Translations under genes and position numbers: made by a program
Notes under the pieces: generated by a model
What the model saw: only the letters and a program-made list of their open reading frames with translations
What the model was told of the DNA's origin: nothing
The model's database searches: none
Assembly (NCBI GenBank): GCA_910584155.1
Contig: CAJTYG010000008.1
Span: 69,306 to 133,305, forward strand
DNA length: 64,000 nucleotides
Source of the DNA: an uncultured Christensenella sp.
GTDB lineage: Bacteria; Bacillota; Clostridia; Christensenellales; CAG-917
Direction of reading: 5' to 3'
In this document: one piece after another, positions 43,734 to 52,440 of the stretch
Position numbering within the stretch: position 1 is the first letter of the stretch
Layout of the letters: every line of letters starts with the position of its first letter

Positions 43734-45179
43734 ATGGCTAAGGAGCAAAAAGACAATCAATTTGTAAAAGAGATTGCGGATATGACAGTCGATTTCCCTC
43801 AATGGTACACCGACGTTGTGCTTAAAACGCAGCTTGTGGACTACGGTCCCGTCAAGGGCACAATGGTCATTCGCCCGTACGGCTATGAGATTTGGGAGCA
43901 TATCCAAGAGGAAATGAACAAGCGTATCAAGGCGACGGGACATAAAAATATGTATTTCCCGATGTTTATCCCTTACAGCTTTCTCGTAAAAGAGGCGGAT
44001 CACGTTGAGGGCTTTGCCCCCGAGGTCGCACTTGTAACTCATATCGGCGATACTCCGCTTGACGAAAAGCTCGTGGTGCGTCCGACGTCCGAGACGATAA
44101 TTTGCTCTATGTTTGCAAAATGGGTGCAGAGCTACCGTGATTTGCCCGTGCTCATCAATCAGTGGGCAAACGTCGTAAGATGGGAAAAGACCACCCGTCC
44201 GTTTTTGCGTACAAGCGAGTTCTTGTGGCAGGAGGGACATACGCTGCACCGCACCGACGAGGAAGCGAGAGAGGAGACCGAAAAAATGCTTGAGGTCTAC
44301 CGTGAGTTTATGCAAAACGTGCTTGCCATCGACGTGCTTACAGGCAGAAAGACGGAAAAGGAAAAGTTTGCAGGCGCAGCTGCAACGTATTCTATGGAAG
44401 CAATGATGCTTGACGGCAAATCCCTGCAGGCGGGCACATCGCACTATTTTGGACAAAACTTCTCAAAGGCATTCGATATCAAATATCTTGACAGCGACGG
44501 AACGCTGAAAAATCCCTATCAGACAAGCTGGGGCGTGTCCACACGTCTTATAGGCGCACTCATTATGGCTCACGGCGATCAAAGAGGCTTAAAGCTGCCG
44601 CCGAGAGTTGCGCCCGTGCAGGTCGTCATCGTGCCAATCGCATTCCATAAGGAGGGCGTGCTCGAAAAGGCACGTGAGGTCGCAGATATGCTGAAGGCGG
44701 CAGGCGTGCGTGTAGAGCTTGACGACAGAGATCAGTCGCCCGGTTGGAAGTTTAACGAGTGGGAAATGAAGGGCGTGCCCGTACGTCTCGAAATAGGTCC
44801 ACGTGACATCGAAAACGGACAGGCTGTCGCAGTGCGCCGTGATACGCACGAAAAATCTACGCTTTCGCTTGACGCCCTTTGCGAGCAGATCCCCGCTCTT
44901 CTTGACAATATACACGAAAATATGTTCAAGCAATCTCACGACTTTTTGCACAGCCATATAGACGTGTGCCACGATATGGACGAAATGAAAACATCGCTTG
45001 AAAACGGTCACTTTGTCAAAACGATGTGGTGCGGCTGCCGTGAGTGCGAGGACAAGATAAAAGCGGAGCTCTCGGCAACGTCAAGAGTTATGCCCTTCGA
45101 TCAGACGCCCGTCGGCGACAAATGCGTTTGCTGCGGCAAGCCCGCCGATAAGGTCATCTATTTTGCAAAGAGCTATTAA
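43734..45179 (+). CDS. proS: Prolyl-tRNA synthetase, archaeal/eukaryote-like (type 3)
   Basis: 481 residues without the internal editing domain of the long bacterial form. Class II motif 2 (WEKTTRPFLRTSEFLWQEGH), the Arg in VRPTSET and motif 3 (HGDQRGLKLPPRVAP) are clear. The C-terminal zinc-binding domain has CGCREC and CVCCGKPA. It charges tRNA-Pro. AAAGGAAG precedes the start. This form is widespread in Clostridia. Confidence 0.96.
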   Translation: MAKEQKDNQFVKEIADMTVDFPQWYTDVVLKTQLVDYGPVKGTMVIRPYGYEIWEHIQEEMNKRIKATGHKNMYFPMFIPYSFLVKEADHVEGFAPEVALVTHIGDTPLDEKLVVRPTSETIICSMFAKWVQSYRDLPVLINQWANVVRWEKTTRPFLRTSEFLWQEGHTLHRTDEEAREETEKMLEVYREFMQNVLAIDVLTGRKTEKEKFAGAAATYSMEAMMLDGKSLQAGTSHYFGQNFSKAFDIKYLDSDGTLKNPYQTSWGVSTRLIGALIMAHGDQRGLKLPPRVAPVQVVIVPIAFHKEGVLEKAREVADMLKAAGVRVELDDRDQSPGWKFNEWEMKGVPVRLEIGPRDIENGQAVAVRRDTHEKSTLSLDALCEQIPALLDNIHENMFKQSHDFLHSHIDVCHDMDEMKTSLENGHFVKTMWCGCRECEDKIKAELSATSRVMPFDQTPVGDKCVCCGKPADKVIYFAKSY

Positions 45180-45205
45180 ATCACCGCATAATCACTAAAC
45201 GTAAA

Positions 45206-45237
45206 TTAAGCCGGCGTATTTGCGTCGGCTTAATATT
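45206..45237 (+). terminator. proS terminator
   Basis: TTAAGCCG(GCG)...CGGCTTAA hairpin with an internal GCGTATTTGCGT loop, followed by TATTTA. Confidence 0.7.
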
Positions 45238-45323
45238 TACATAAACATCTATTAAATTATTTTTCGATAAACGGCAAAACGTCTTTCAGGCTTTTTACGT
45301 TTTTCAGATAATACCGATATATT

Positions 45324-45350
45324 AAAAGCGACGCATTTGCGCCGCTTTAT
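45324..45350 (-). terminator. Terminator of the acidic zinc-ribbon gene
   Basis: Minus strand: AAAGCG-GCGCAAATGCGT-CGCTTTTAATAT, immediately after the stop at 45357. Confidence 0.7.
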
Positions 45351-45356
45351 ATCAGT

Positions 45357-45839
45357 TTATTCGTCTATATCTTCGTCTTCCTCATCTTCATCGTCTTCGT
45401 CAAAGCCGAGCAGGTCTTCCTCATCGAGTTCCTCAAAGTCATCGATAGGCGGCTCCTCTTCATCCTCGTCCTCGTCAAAGTCGTCAAGCTCGTCGTCCTG
45501 CAGCTGCGACAAAGACACTTCGCCGTCTTCGTCGTCGGACCCGATAGGCTCTTCGTCGTCCATAAATTCCTGCCAATCGTCGTCTTCCTCGGTTTTTTCA
45601 AGGTCCTTACTTGCACGCTCCGCACGGCAGGCTTGACAGATATCCTCGTCGGCGTCAAGATAATTCACCTTACAGACGGGACAGATCCTCTCTCCGAGGC
45701 CTACGATGTCGTCGTCCTCCTCTTCAAGCAGACTTATTTTGCTTGCCTTACCCATTTCTGCCTTGCAGACCTCGCACAGCTCTTCCTCGTTGGGGATCCA
45801 GTTGAGTTCGCAGCGAGGACATTTTTTATATTTTCCCAT
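45357..45839 (-). CDS. Acidic protein with two zinc ribbons
   Basis: 160 residues. Two zinc-ribbon units stand at the N-terminus: CPRCELNW with CEVC, and CPVCKVNY with CQAC. The last 80 residues are almost entirely Asp and Glu (for example DDFDEDEDEEEPPIDDF and EDDEDEEDEDIDE), giving a very strong negative charge. The ribbons lie at about residues 8-30 and 53-75. Such a polyacidic tail can mimic nucleic acid or bind basic proteins and metal ions, but I cannot name a function. AGAGGT precedes the ATG. It is a single-gene unit between proS and spo0A. Confidence 0.8.
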   Translation of the reverse strand: MGKYKKCPRCELNWIPNEEELCEVCKAEMGKASKISLLEEEDDDIVGLGERICPVCKVNYLDADEDICQACRAERASKDLEKTEEDDDWQEFMDDEEPIGSDDEDGEVSLSQLQDDELDDFDEDEDEEEPPIDDFEELDEEDLLGFDEDDEDEEDEDIDE

Positions 45840-46202
45840 TTTAACCTCTGTCAGAGTGGTTTTTATTTTTTCATATATTATATTGATAAGATGTTATTCT
45901 GTAAACTGATTTATGCATTTTTCTGAAAAAATTTTTTAAATCATATATATTGTGTGCTTTACTTATTTTTGTACAATATATTGCAAATTTTAAATTGGTG
46001 AAAAATATAGTTGAATTATTTTGCAAAATATTCTAAAATAACCCTGACATTAACAAAAACTCAAGTGTTTTCTAATTCCGATGTATGTTTTGACATTAGT
46101 TTAGAATAAACGACAATTTTCGTCATAAAACACGAAAATCTACCACTCACATTGATTTTTAGCTATGTTAAACTAATTTCAAACAACTTAGGAGGTCATA
46201 TT
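45840..46202. other. AT-rich upstream region of spo0A
   Basis: No gene. Minus-strand expression signals for the acidic gene occupy the left end. A TTGACA at 46090 has no good -10 at the normal distance. A SigH-type promoter could exist, but I could not define one by eye. Confidence 0.5.
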
Positions 46203-46967
46203 ATGACAAAAACTCTGATTATCGCAGATGATAATCTTGCCCTGTGCACAAGTATCAAAGACTTTATGAACAAACAGCCCGACTTCGATGTAGTCGGCAT
46301 CGCACCCAACGGAGTAAAAGCCCTTGAGCTTGTAGAATCTTTAAAGCCGGATTTTCTTCTATTAGACATCGTTATGCCCGAGCTTGACGGCTTTGCAGTG
46401 CTCAGTGCACTCGAGGGCAAAAAGCCTGTCGTAATAATGATGTCTCAGCTTGCAACGGACGGATTTGTACAAAAAGCGATGCAATTTGGCGCAAGTTATT
46501 TTTTGGCAAAGCCATTTGACTACAACCGCCTCGTAACCCTTATGAACGAGCTTACCGCCACGGCGCAGACGGCGCATAAGCAAACGGCGCCTACTGCCCC
46601 GACGCAATCCAAAAAGGTGCGTACTCTCGACGAAAAAATTGCAAATCTGTTTATTTCGGTGGGTATCCCCGCTCACATCAAAGGCTATCAGTTTTTAAGA
46701 GAAGCAATAAAGATGACTATCGAAACTCCCGACATAATCAACTCCATAACAAAACGTCTGTATCCAAGCATTGCGGAGCGTTACAACACCTCTGCCTCAA
46801 AGGTAGAAAGAGCTATCCGTCACGCCATAGAGGTCGCTTGGAACAGAGGCAAAATAGAAAATATCAACAATATTTTCGGTATTAAAATTTACACACCCAA
46901 CGACAAGCCGACAAACGGCGAATTTATCGCACTTATCGCAGACAAGCTTTTACTCGAGTCGGCTTGA
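46203..46967 (+). CDS. spo0A: Sporulation master regulator Spo0A
   Basis: 254 residues from ATG 46203, with TTAGGAGGT 7 nt upstream. The receiver domain has the acidic pair ADDN, phospho-acceptor Asp55 in LLLDIVMPELDG and Lys103 in LAKPF. After an Ala/Thr/Pro linker the DNA-binding domain reads SVGIPAHIKGYQFLREAI and ERYNTSASKVERAIRHAIEVAW, diagnostic of Spo0A. Once phosphorylated it starts sporulation by binding 0A boxes. Its presence places the organism in an endospore-forming lineage, though it does not prove that the strain sporulates. Confidence 0.97.
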   Translation: MTKTLIIADDNLALCTSIKDFMNKQPDFDVVGIAPNGVKALELVESLKPDFLLLDIVMPELDGFAVLSALEGKKPVVIMMSQLATDGFVQKAMQFGASYFLAKPFDYNRLVTLMNELTATAQTAHKQTAPTAPTQSKKVRTLDEKIANLFISVGIPAHIKGYQFLREAIKMTIETPDIINSITKRLYPSIAERYNTSASKVERAIRHAIEVAWNRGKIENINNIFGIKIYTPNDKPTNGEFIALIADKLLLESA

Positions 46968-46969
46968 TA

Positions 46970-47010
46970 AAAAGTGCGGGCGGGCACGCCGTGTCCGCCC
47001 GCACTTTTAA
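46970..47010 (+). terminator. spo0A terminator
   Basis: AAAAGTGCGGGCGG / CCGCCCGCACTTTT, 14-bp stem with an 11-nt loop and following A/T tract. Confidence 0.9.
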
Positions 47011-47097
47011 TAAAATATACAAAAACGAAGTTTATTATTGCGATTTGCAACAATAAACATCTTTTTTGGCGCAAAAAGACATTAAATAAAAATGCGT

Positions 47098-47126
47098 TTG
47101 ACTTTGCATACTTTATCGTCTATAAT
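47098..47126 (+). promoter_or_regulatory. MATE gene promoter
   Basis: TTGACT (47098-47103), 17 bp, consensus TATAAT (47121-47126). Confidence 0.8.
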
Positions 47127-47190
47127 GCAATGGCTGTTTTGATAAAATAATAATAAGTAAAATCAGTAAAATCAAAACGGAAACGGTATT

Positions 47191-48627
47191 ATGGCAGTAA
47201 AGCTTTCGGACCATTTTACATATAAAAAGCTCTTTAAGGCGGTGATCCCGTCTGTTTTGATGATGCTTTTTACATCGCTGTACACTATTGTGGACGGCGT
47301 GTTTGTGTCCAACCTTGTCGGCAAAACACCGTTTGCAGCATTAAATCTGATTTGGCCCGTCATATCAATCATAGGCGCAATAGGCTTTATGCTCGGCGCA
47401 GGCGGCTCGGCTTTGGTCGCAAAAACCTTGGGCGAGGGCGACGCTCAAAGGGCAAACAAAATTTTCTCTATGGTGGTATATTTCACTGCGGCTTTAGGCG
47501 CAGTGTTTTCCGTCGTAGGAGCGGTCATAGTGGAGCCTATTGCAATAGCGCTAGGCGCAACGCCCGAAATGCTGCCCTATTGCGTGGAATATGGCAGAAT
47601 TCTGCTTGCAGGCGAAATAGCGTTTATGCTGCAGGTGCTGTTCAATTCTTTTTTTATCGTAGCCGAAAAACCGCTGCTTGGCTTTGCGGTGTCAATAATC
47701 TCGGGCACGTTAAACATCATCTTTGACGCCGTCTTTATTGCAGGCTTTAAGTGGGGCATCTCGGGTGCCGCCGCCGCTACGCTCATTGGTCAAGTCGTAG
47801 GCACCGTCATTCCCATAATCTACTTTTCGGTGAAAAACAAAAGCCTTTTGCGCCTTGTACCCGCTAAGCTCGAGCTTAAGCCGCTTTTGCGTGCAAGCAC
47901 CAACGGCGCTTCGGAGTTTTTGAGCAACATTTCGATGTCGCTCGTCAATATGCTGTACAATATTCAGCTTTTAAAATATATCGGCGAGGACGGCATTGTG
48001 GCATATGGCGTAATGATATATCTTGCGTTTATCTTTTCTTCCATATTCCTCGGCTATTCTATCGGCTCTGCGCCGCTCATCGGCTATCACTACGGAGCGC
48101 AAAATCACGGCGAGCTTAAAAATCTGCTGAAAAAAAGCCTTATAATTATGATCGTATCGGGCGTGCTCGTCACCGCTCTTGCCGAGGGACTCGCAAGACC
48201 GCTCAGTATGATTTTTGTCAGCTATGACGCTGCGCTGCTCGATATGACCACCTTCGGCTTGCGCATTTATTCGGTGTCGTTTATCCTTGTCGGCGTAAAT
48301 ATATTTGCGTCGTCATTTTTCACTGCGCTCAACAACGGACTTATCTCGGGCATAATTTCTGTGGCACGCACCCTGCTCTTTCAGATTTTCGCCATAATGG
48401 TCATGCCTCTCATCGCAGGCGTAAACGGCATTTGGTCTGCGGTCATCGTAGCGGAAGGATTGGCGATAATCGTCAGCATAGTTTTCTTTGCCGTTTGTGC
48501 AAAGCGCTATCACTACGAAAAATTTTATTTGCGTAGATATGACGACGCTGTTTTGCAAACAAGCTCCGACGAACAAACCCCTATATCGCAAAACGACGAA
48601 GCAACAGATGATGAAAACAAAAAGTAA
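47191..48627 (+). CDS. MATE-family multidrug/sodium antiporter
   Basis: 478 residues with 12 hydrophobic helices arranged as two similar halves. The opening KKLFKAVIPSVLMMLFTSLYTIVDGVFVSNLVG is of the MepA/DinF-like branch. It exports cationic compounds in exchange for H+ or Na+. The C-terminal 25 residues (SSDEQTPISQNDEATDDENKK) are polar and cytoplasmic. The ribosome site is weak (GGAAACGG). It is a single gene with its own promoter and terminator. Confidence 0.92.
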   Translation: MAVKLSDHFTYKKLFKAVIPSVLMMLFTSLYTIVDGVFVSNLVGKTPFAALNLIWPVISIIGAIGFMLGAGGSALVAKTLGEGDAQRANKIFSMVVYFTAALGAVFSVVGAVIVEPIAIALGATPEMLPYCVEYGRILLAGEIAFMLQVLFNSFFIVAEKPLLGFAVSIISGTLNIIFDAVFIAGFKWGISGAAAATLIGQVVGTVIPIIYFSVKNKSLLRLVPAKLELKPLLRASTNGASEFLSNISMSLVNMLYNIQLLKYIGEDGIVAYGVMIYLAFIFSSIFLGYSIGSAPLIGYHYGAQNHGELKNLLKKSLIIMIVSGVLVTALAEGLARPLSMIFVSYDAALLDMTTFGLRIYSVSFILVGVNIFASSFFTALNNGLISGIISVARTLLFQIFAIMVMPLIAGVNGIWSAVIVAEGLAIIVSIVFFAVCAKRYHYEKFYLRRYDDAVLQTSSDEQTPISQNDEATDDENKK

Positions 48628-48648
48628 TACGAAATGCTTATAAAAAAC

Positions 48649-48677
48649 AAAGGCAGGAGAAATATCCTGCCTTTTTA
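48649..48677 (+). terminator. MATE gene terminator
   Basis: AAAGGCAGGA-GAAATA-TCCTGCCTTT then TT. On the minus strand it may also serve rbr. Confidence 0.85.
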
Positions 48678-48702
48678 AATATTGATTTTTTGAAACTGAT
48701 AA

Positions 48703-49242
48703 TCAATAATTTTCCGCCTTGATTTCAAAATAGCTCTTCGGATGATTGCACACAGGGCAAATTTCGGGCGCTTTTGTGCCTACAATAATATGTCCGCAGT
48801 TGCGGCATTCCCAAACCTTAACCTCGCTCTTTTCAAACACCTGAGCCGTCTGTACGTTGTTTAAAAGCTTGCGATACATTTCCTCGTGATGCTTTTCTAT
48901 CGCAGCGACCATGCGGAACTTTATTGCAAGAGCTTTAAAGCCTTCTTCCTCTGCGGTTTTGGCAAATCCCTCGTACATATCCGTCCACTCATAGTTTTCG
49001 CCGTCGGCGGCAGCCTCAAGGTTTTGTGCGGTATCGCCTATGCCGCAAAGCTCCTTAAACCACATTTTTGCGTGTTCCTTTTCGTTGTCCGCAGTTTTTG
49101 CAAACATAGCGGAAATCTGCTCGTAGCCCTCTTTTTTTGCAACCGACGCAAAATACGTATATTTGTTTCTCGCCTGCGATTCGCCTGCAAACGCAGCCTC
49201 AAGATTCTTTTCCGTCTGTGTGCCCTTATATTTATTGTCCAT
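48703..49242 (-). CDS. rbr: Rubrerythrin
   Basis: 179 residues. A four-helix di-iron domain (EKNLEAAFAGESQARNKY, NEKEHAKMWF, AEEEGFKALAIKFR and EKHHEEMYRKLL) is followed by a rubredoxin domain with CRNCG and CPVCNHPKSYFE. It reduces hydrogen peroxide in anaerobes with electrons from rubredoxin-type donors. AGGAGG... (ACGGAGGTAATTT) precedes the ATG. It is driven by a near-perfect promoter, so it is probably highly expressed. Confidence 0.97.
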   Translation of the reverse strand: MDNKYKGTQTEKNLEAAFAGESQARNKYTYFASVAKKEGYEQISAMFAKTADNEKEHAKMWFKELCGIGDTAQNLEAAADGENYEWTDMYEGFAKTAEEEGFKALAIKFRMVAAIEKHHEEMYRKLLNNVQTAQVFEKSEVKVWECRNCGHIIVGTKAPEICPVCNHPKSYFEIKAENY

Positions 49243-49259
49243 AAATTACCTCCGTTTTT

Positions 49260-49308
49260 ATGCTTTCAAAGCATAATAAATTATATAACGCTTTTCGCTG
49301 ATTGTCAA
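49260..49308 (-). promoter_or_regulatory. Consensus promoter of rbr with downstream palindrome
   Basis: Minus strand: TTGACA (49308-49303), 17 bp, TATAAT (49285-49280), a full sigma-A consensus. Just downstream, in the leader, is a 15-bp palindrome ATGCTTT-G-AAAGCAT (49274-49260), a possible operator. It does not match the PerR box. Confidence 0.85.
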
Positions 49309-49371
49309 TATTCCCTTTTTTAAATTCACTTAACAGCGCAAAAAACAGCGACGTTTACACATACTTAATTT

Positions 49372-50112
49372 ATGAAAAAATCGCTTTTACTTTTATCAAT
49401 GATGTGCTTAATGTGTTCGCTGCAGCTCGGCACACAAAACGTTGCGTATGCGGCAGAATCAAAACATGCCATAAACACCGTCGCCGTTGCAGACGGCAAA
49501 ACCGAAGGTACGGCGACCTTGTTCGGATACGGCGACAGTTTTGTGACCGATCTGAAGCTATGTGTAAAATTTGACGGCTATCAGCCGTATTTTATCACTC
49601 TTGCAGACGGCTATTCGCCATATATCGGCGTCTTCGATTTCGGTGCGGAAAACAAGCTTTTATTCTTTTCTTCACAGACAGGCGGAAGCGGCGGCTATGG
49701 CAATTATATGATATACAACCTAAAAACCGACAGCTATCAACTGCTATACGACAATGCAAGCGACAGCCAAACAGCTACGTTTGGCGCAGCGTTTCAGCCA
49801 AACGGCTTTATGACGCTCACAAACAACGCCACACAATATGCGCTGACCGTAGACGTGAAATATATGGATAAAACCTTTTATGACAAAATCTTTGCCCCCG
49901 ACGGCAGCCTGACCGGCGAACAGCCCTATGTAAACGACGTCTCTTTTGTCGCTCCCGAGCTGAACTCGGTAAGCGGAATCTGGCGGCTTGTAACCTATCG
50001 CTCGGTTGCCGCAGTTGCCGAAGTCAACCGACTCGGCTATATAGTGCAAACGCTCGATTTCAATAAATTCGCTTTTACCCTCACATTTACAAGCTTTTCA
50101 ATAAGCCTGTAA
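49372..50112 (+). CDS. Secreted protein of unknown function
   Basis: 246 residues with a clear signal peptide (MKKSLLLLSMMCLMCSLQLG, cleavage probably after AYA near residue 27). The mature part is rich in Tyr, Asp and Gly with alternating hydrophobic residues (YIGVFDFGAENKLLFF and TGGSGGYGNYMIYNLK), suggesting a beta-propeller or beta-sandwich. No known motif was recognised. No ribosome site is obvious before the ATG, so the start is less certain than the frame. It is flanked by rbr (divergent) and the folded element at 50.2 kb. Confidence 0.75.
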   Translation: MKKSLLLLSMMCLMCSLQLGTQNVAYAAESKHAINTVAVADGKTEGTATLFGYGDSFVTDLKLCVKFDGYQPYFITLADGYSPYIGVFDFGAENKLLFFSSQTGGSGGYGNYMIYNLKTDSYQLLYDNASDSQTATFGAAFQPNGFMTLTNNATQYALTVDVKYMDKTFYDKIFAPDGSLTGEQPYVNDVSFVAPELNSVSGIWRLVTYRSVAAVAEVNRLGYIVQTLDFNKFAFTLTFTSFSISL

Positions 50113-50219
50113 AACAAAAATGCAGCTTTAAAGCTTTTTCAAGTTATACTGCTTATATAGAGCTAATCACTAAAAAACATAATAGCAACATTTTAAAAAT
50201 ACTACTAAGAATTAGGTTT

Positions 50220-50311
50220 CCAGCTGAACCCTACGGGGTTCAACTGGGCCCCCTATGGTGGCACATTATGTTCCCCAGTTGAACCAATTGCGATTTGCTT
50301 CTAGTACGAAG
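50220..50311. other. Folded element with three mutually complementary arms
   Basis: Arms: a CCAGCTGAACCC (50220-50231), b GGGTTCAACTGGG (50236-50248), c CCCAGTTGAACC (50274-50285). b pairs with a around a TACG loop, or perfectly with c over 12 bp. A palindrome-like CTTC-TAGTAC-GAAG follows at 50298-50311. It lies between a + gene and the 3' end of the OLD-type gene. It marks the switch to AT-rich accessory DNA. It could be a structured RNA, an attenuator or a recombination site. Confidence 0.6.
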
Positions 50312-50332
50312 ACACCACAAAATTAATACAAG

Positions 50333-52018
50333 TTATATCAACATTTCAATAATCGTAACCAATCCGTCAATAAAACCTGATTTTTGCGGTATCAAAATCT
50401 CATCCAAAGAATTCGGCAAATTTTCGGCGAGTTTATTTTTAATCTTTTTTTCCAAAGAATCACTCCAATTTACCCCCTGTGAACAAAACACATCCCGCAT
50501 TCTATCAGACCATTTTTTATTAGAATGAAATTCTTTACAATTTATTTTAACTCCAAAAGAGGTTAAAAATAATTGTTCATATGCTGTAGGTTTTATGCAA
50601 TCTTCAAATTCTGAATCTGGACTTCCATTACATACTGTAAATTTTGTATTTGCTATTTCCAACAATCCCTCACTAACCGCCTTATTATATGCGGTTCTTC
50701 CCGCCTCATCATTGTCGAGCAATACTACATATTCACATACACTTCTTCGCAAATCCGATAATGTATGAGACAAGTTAGCAGCACCATATAAAGGCTGAAT
50801 AATTAAGTTGTTGTTTTTTAATGCTGATAAAATTTTCTCGCTTTTCAAACTTAAAATTTTATTCAATGAAATTAAATCATCCTCCCCCTCAACAACTAAA
50901 ACCTTATTGGCATTTTTTAAATTATCCGCAGGCAAAACACCTAAAATTTCCCTTATTTCCGTTATGGCTTTTGCTGGATATGCTCGTCCCTTATCAACTA
51001 TTACATTTGCACCTATATTGTTACGTTGAACGAACAATGGGTTATGTGTAGTAAGTATAACCTGATTATGTTCGGAGATTTTTGTAATGACATCTACTAA
51101 ACTATGTATCGCACCAGAATGCAAATGCGACTCCGGCTCCTCTATTGCTATTATTGAAGCTGCCTTTGTATTTTTTCTTTCTTGCAGTAGAGCTAATGCA
51201 GCTAAACTTTTTATTCCATCTCCCTTAAAACTAATACTAGTAGGCGTTCCATCATCTATAATCACATCTATATCGCTTCCCATAGGACGACTATAAAGTT
51301 CATTAAAATTATTTCTTAATATTCTTATATCTTTAATATTAGGTAAAAATACTTTTAGTGGATCAATTAATGTTTTTGAAATTCTATTAAGCGCTTCCTG
51401 TTGTAAGTCCATTACTCTTTTCTGTGCTTGTTCATATTCTTGATTATTTTCTAAACTACGCAGTTCTTCTCTTATAACATTCATTAAAGCATGTAGCGCC
51501 ATAGATTCTGTTCTTACAGCTTTAATATAATTAAAAGAGATTCTCTGAGTTACAAAACTCATGATTTGAGAAGATTTTTTATTATAAGATGATGATCCTT
51601 TTTTTGGGACTTCTATTCTATAATTATTATCTTTATTAAATCTAATTCTGATAGGAATATCCTCATTTCCACCAATATGAGTTTCATTATGAAATTCATC
51701 TAATTCACTTCCTTCAAGACGAAATGACAAAGTAAAAATCGACTCCAAACCGCTTTTCCTTTTTTGATATTGCAAAGGAAAATCCCGTTCCCATTCATAT
51801 CCTATTTCTCTCAGCGTCATTCTACGTGTATAAACAGCATTACCACTTCGGGAATTAGAATTAAAAAGAATTGTTGACATTGCAGTATTAAGTGCAGTTA
51901 ACAAATTAGATTTTCCTTCGTTATTTTTCCCAACCAAAACTGTTAAGTTAGAGAGAGATATTTTATGAGCGGTCGTTATACTACGATAGTTAGTTACAGA
52001 AAATGAAATCAATTTCAT
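50333..52018 (-). CDS. OLD-family ATPase-Toprim nuclease
   Basis: 561 residues. The ABC-type ATPase domain has Walker A GKNNEGKS (30-37), a signature-like SFKGDGIKSLAALALL (about 263-278) and Walker B IIAIEEPESHLHS (289-301) with a His-switch ILTTHNP. The Toprim domain follows: VVEGEDD with Glu377 and LLDNDEAG with Asp435 and Asp437. This is the layout of phage P2 Old and of GajA. No UvrD-like helicase (GajB), reverse transcriptase or other partner is adjacent, so a class 1, stand-alone OLD nuclease is the best reading. An anti-phage role is likely from the family but not shown here. Confidence 0.9.
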   Translation of the reverse strand: MKLISFSVTNYRSITTAHKISLSNLTVLVGKNNEGKSNLLTALNTAMSTILFNSNSRSGNAVYTRRMTLREIGYEWERDFPLQYQKRKSGLESIFTLSFRLEGSELDEFHNETHIGGNEDIPIRIRFNKDNNYRIEVPKKGSSSYNKKSSQIMSFVTQRISFNYIKAVRTESMALHALMNVIREELRSLENNQEYEQAQKRVMDLQQEALNRISKTLIDPLKVFLPNIKDIRILRNNFNELYSRPMGSDIDVIIDDGTPTSISFKGDGIKSLAALALLQERKNTKAASIIAIEEPESHLHSGAIHSLVDVITKISEHNQVILTTHNPLFVQRNNIGANVIVDKGRAYPAKAITEIREILGVLPADNLKNANKVLVVEGEDDLISLNKILSLKSEKILSALKNNNLIIQPLYGAANLSHTLSDLRRSVCEYVVLLDNDEAGRTAYNKAVSEGLLEIANTKFTVCNGSPDSEFEDCIKPTAYEQLFLTSFGVKINCKEFHSNKKWSDRMRDVFCSQGVNWSDSLEKKIKNKLAENLPNSLDEILIPQKSGFIDGLVTIIEMLI

Positions 52019-52299
52019 ATTTATTCCTCATATGTAAACATTTTTATGTGATAATTATTTATAGTAAATTATAACATAATTATCAAAATATACAATATGC
52101 AACAAATCTTTTTATCCATATAATATTCATCATTTTATATTATTTGCGGTTATTATCATACTCACAGATGCTACTATTAATGAATACTAAAAAACACTAC
52201 GCCACGGTGACATATATAAAAAACGCCTATGTCAATTGATTTTTCAACAATATATTTTAAAACATCGAAATATTTTTGCCTTACGTCAGTCCTATCGTA
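52019..52299. other. AT-rich spacer before the mobile-element genes
   Basis: No gene is supported. It contains the minus-strand promoter zone of the OLD gene and otherwise AT-rich sequence without clear repeats. Confidence 0.45.
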
Positions 52300-52440
52300 G
52301 CACAGTTCTCGCAGATGTCAACGGCTCATAAATTTGCTTTGGTTTTATGCCAAAGCATTTTTATTTATAGCGCAAATTTCTGCGCTTCGTTGACGTCTCC
52401 ATATCATTACATTCAGTTCCATTCTATTGAGCCGAACCCT
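52300..52440 (+). ncRNA. Structured leader RNA before the conjugative-element genes
   Basis: Outer stem GATGTCAACG (52314-52323) / CGTTGACGTC (52388-52397). Inside it a terminator-like hairpin TGCTTTGG-7 nt-CCAAAGCA followed by TTTTTATTT (52335-52366), and a small AGCGCA/TGCGCT hairpin. CGGCTCA (52322-52328), within the outer loop, complements TGAGCCG (52428-52434) outside it, which would form a pseudoknot or compete with the outer stem. A frame is open across it, but structure explains the sequence better. Confidence 0.55.

Noticed and set aside
45337..45636. Serine-rich + strand protein
   Set aside because: It is the antisense reading of the Asp/Glu-rich gene (GAN codons read back as TCN); no start signals.
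50230..50260. tRNA T-arm (GGTTCAAC motif)
   Set aside because: The flanking bases do not form a T-stem, and there is no acceptor, D or anticodon arm.
50333..52018. Gabija system
   Set aside because: Only the GajA-like protein is present; no UvrD-like GajB is adjacent on either side.
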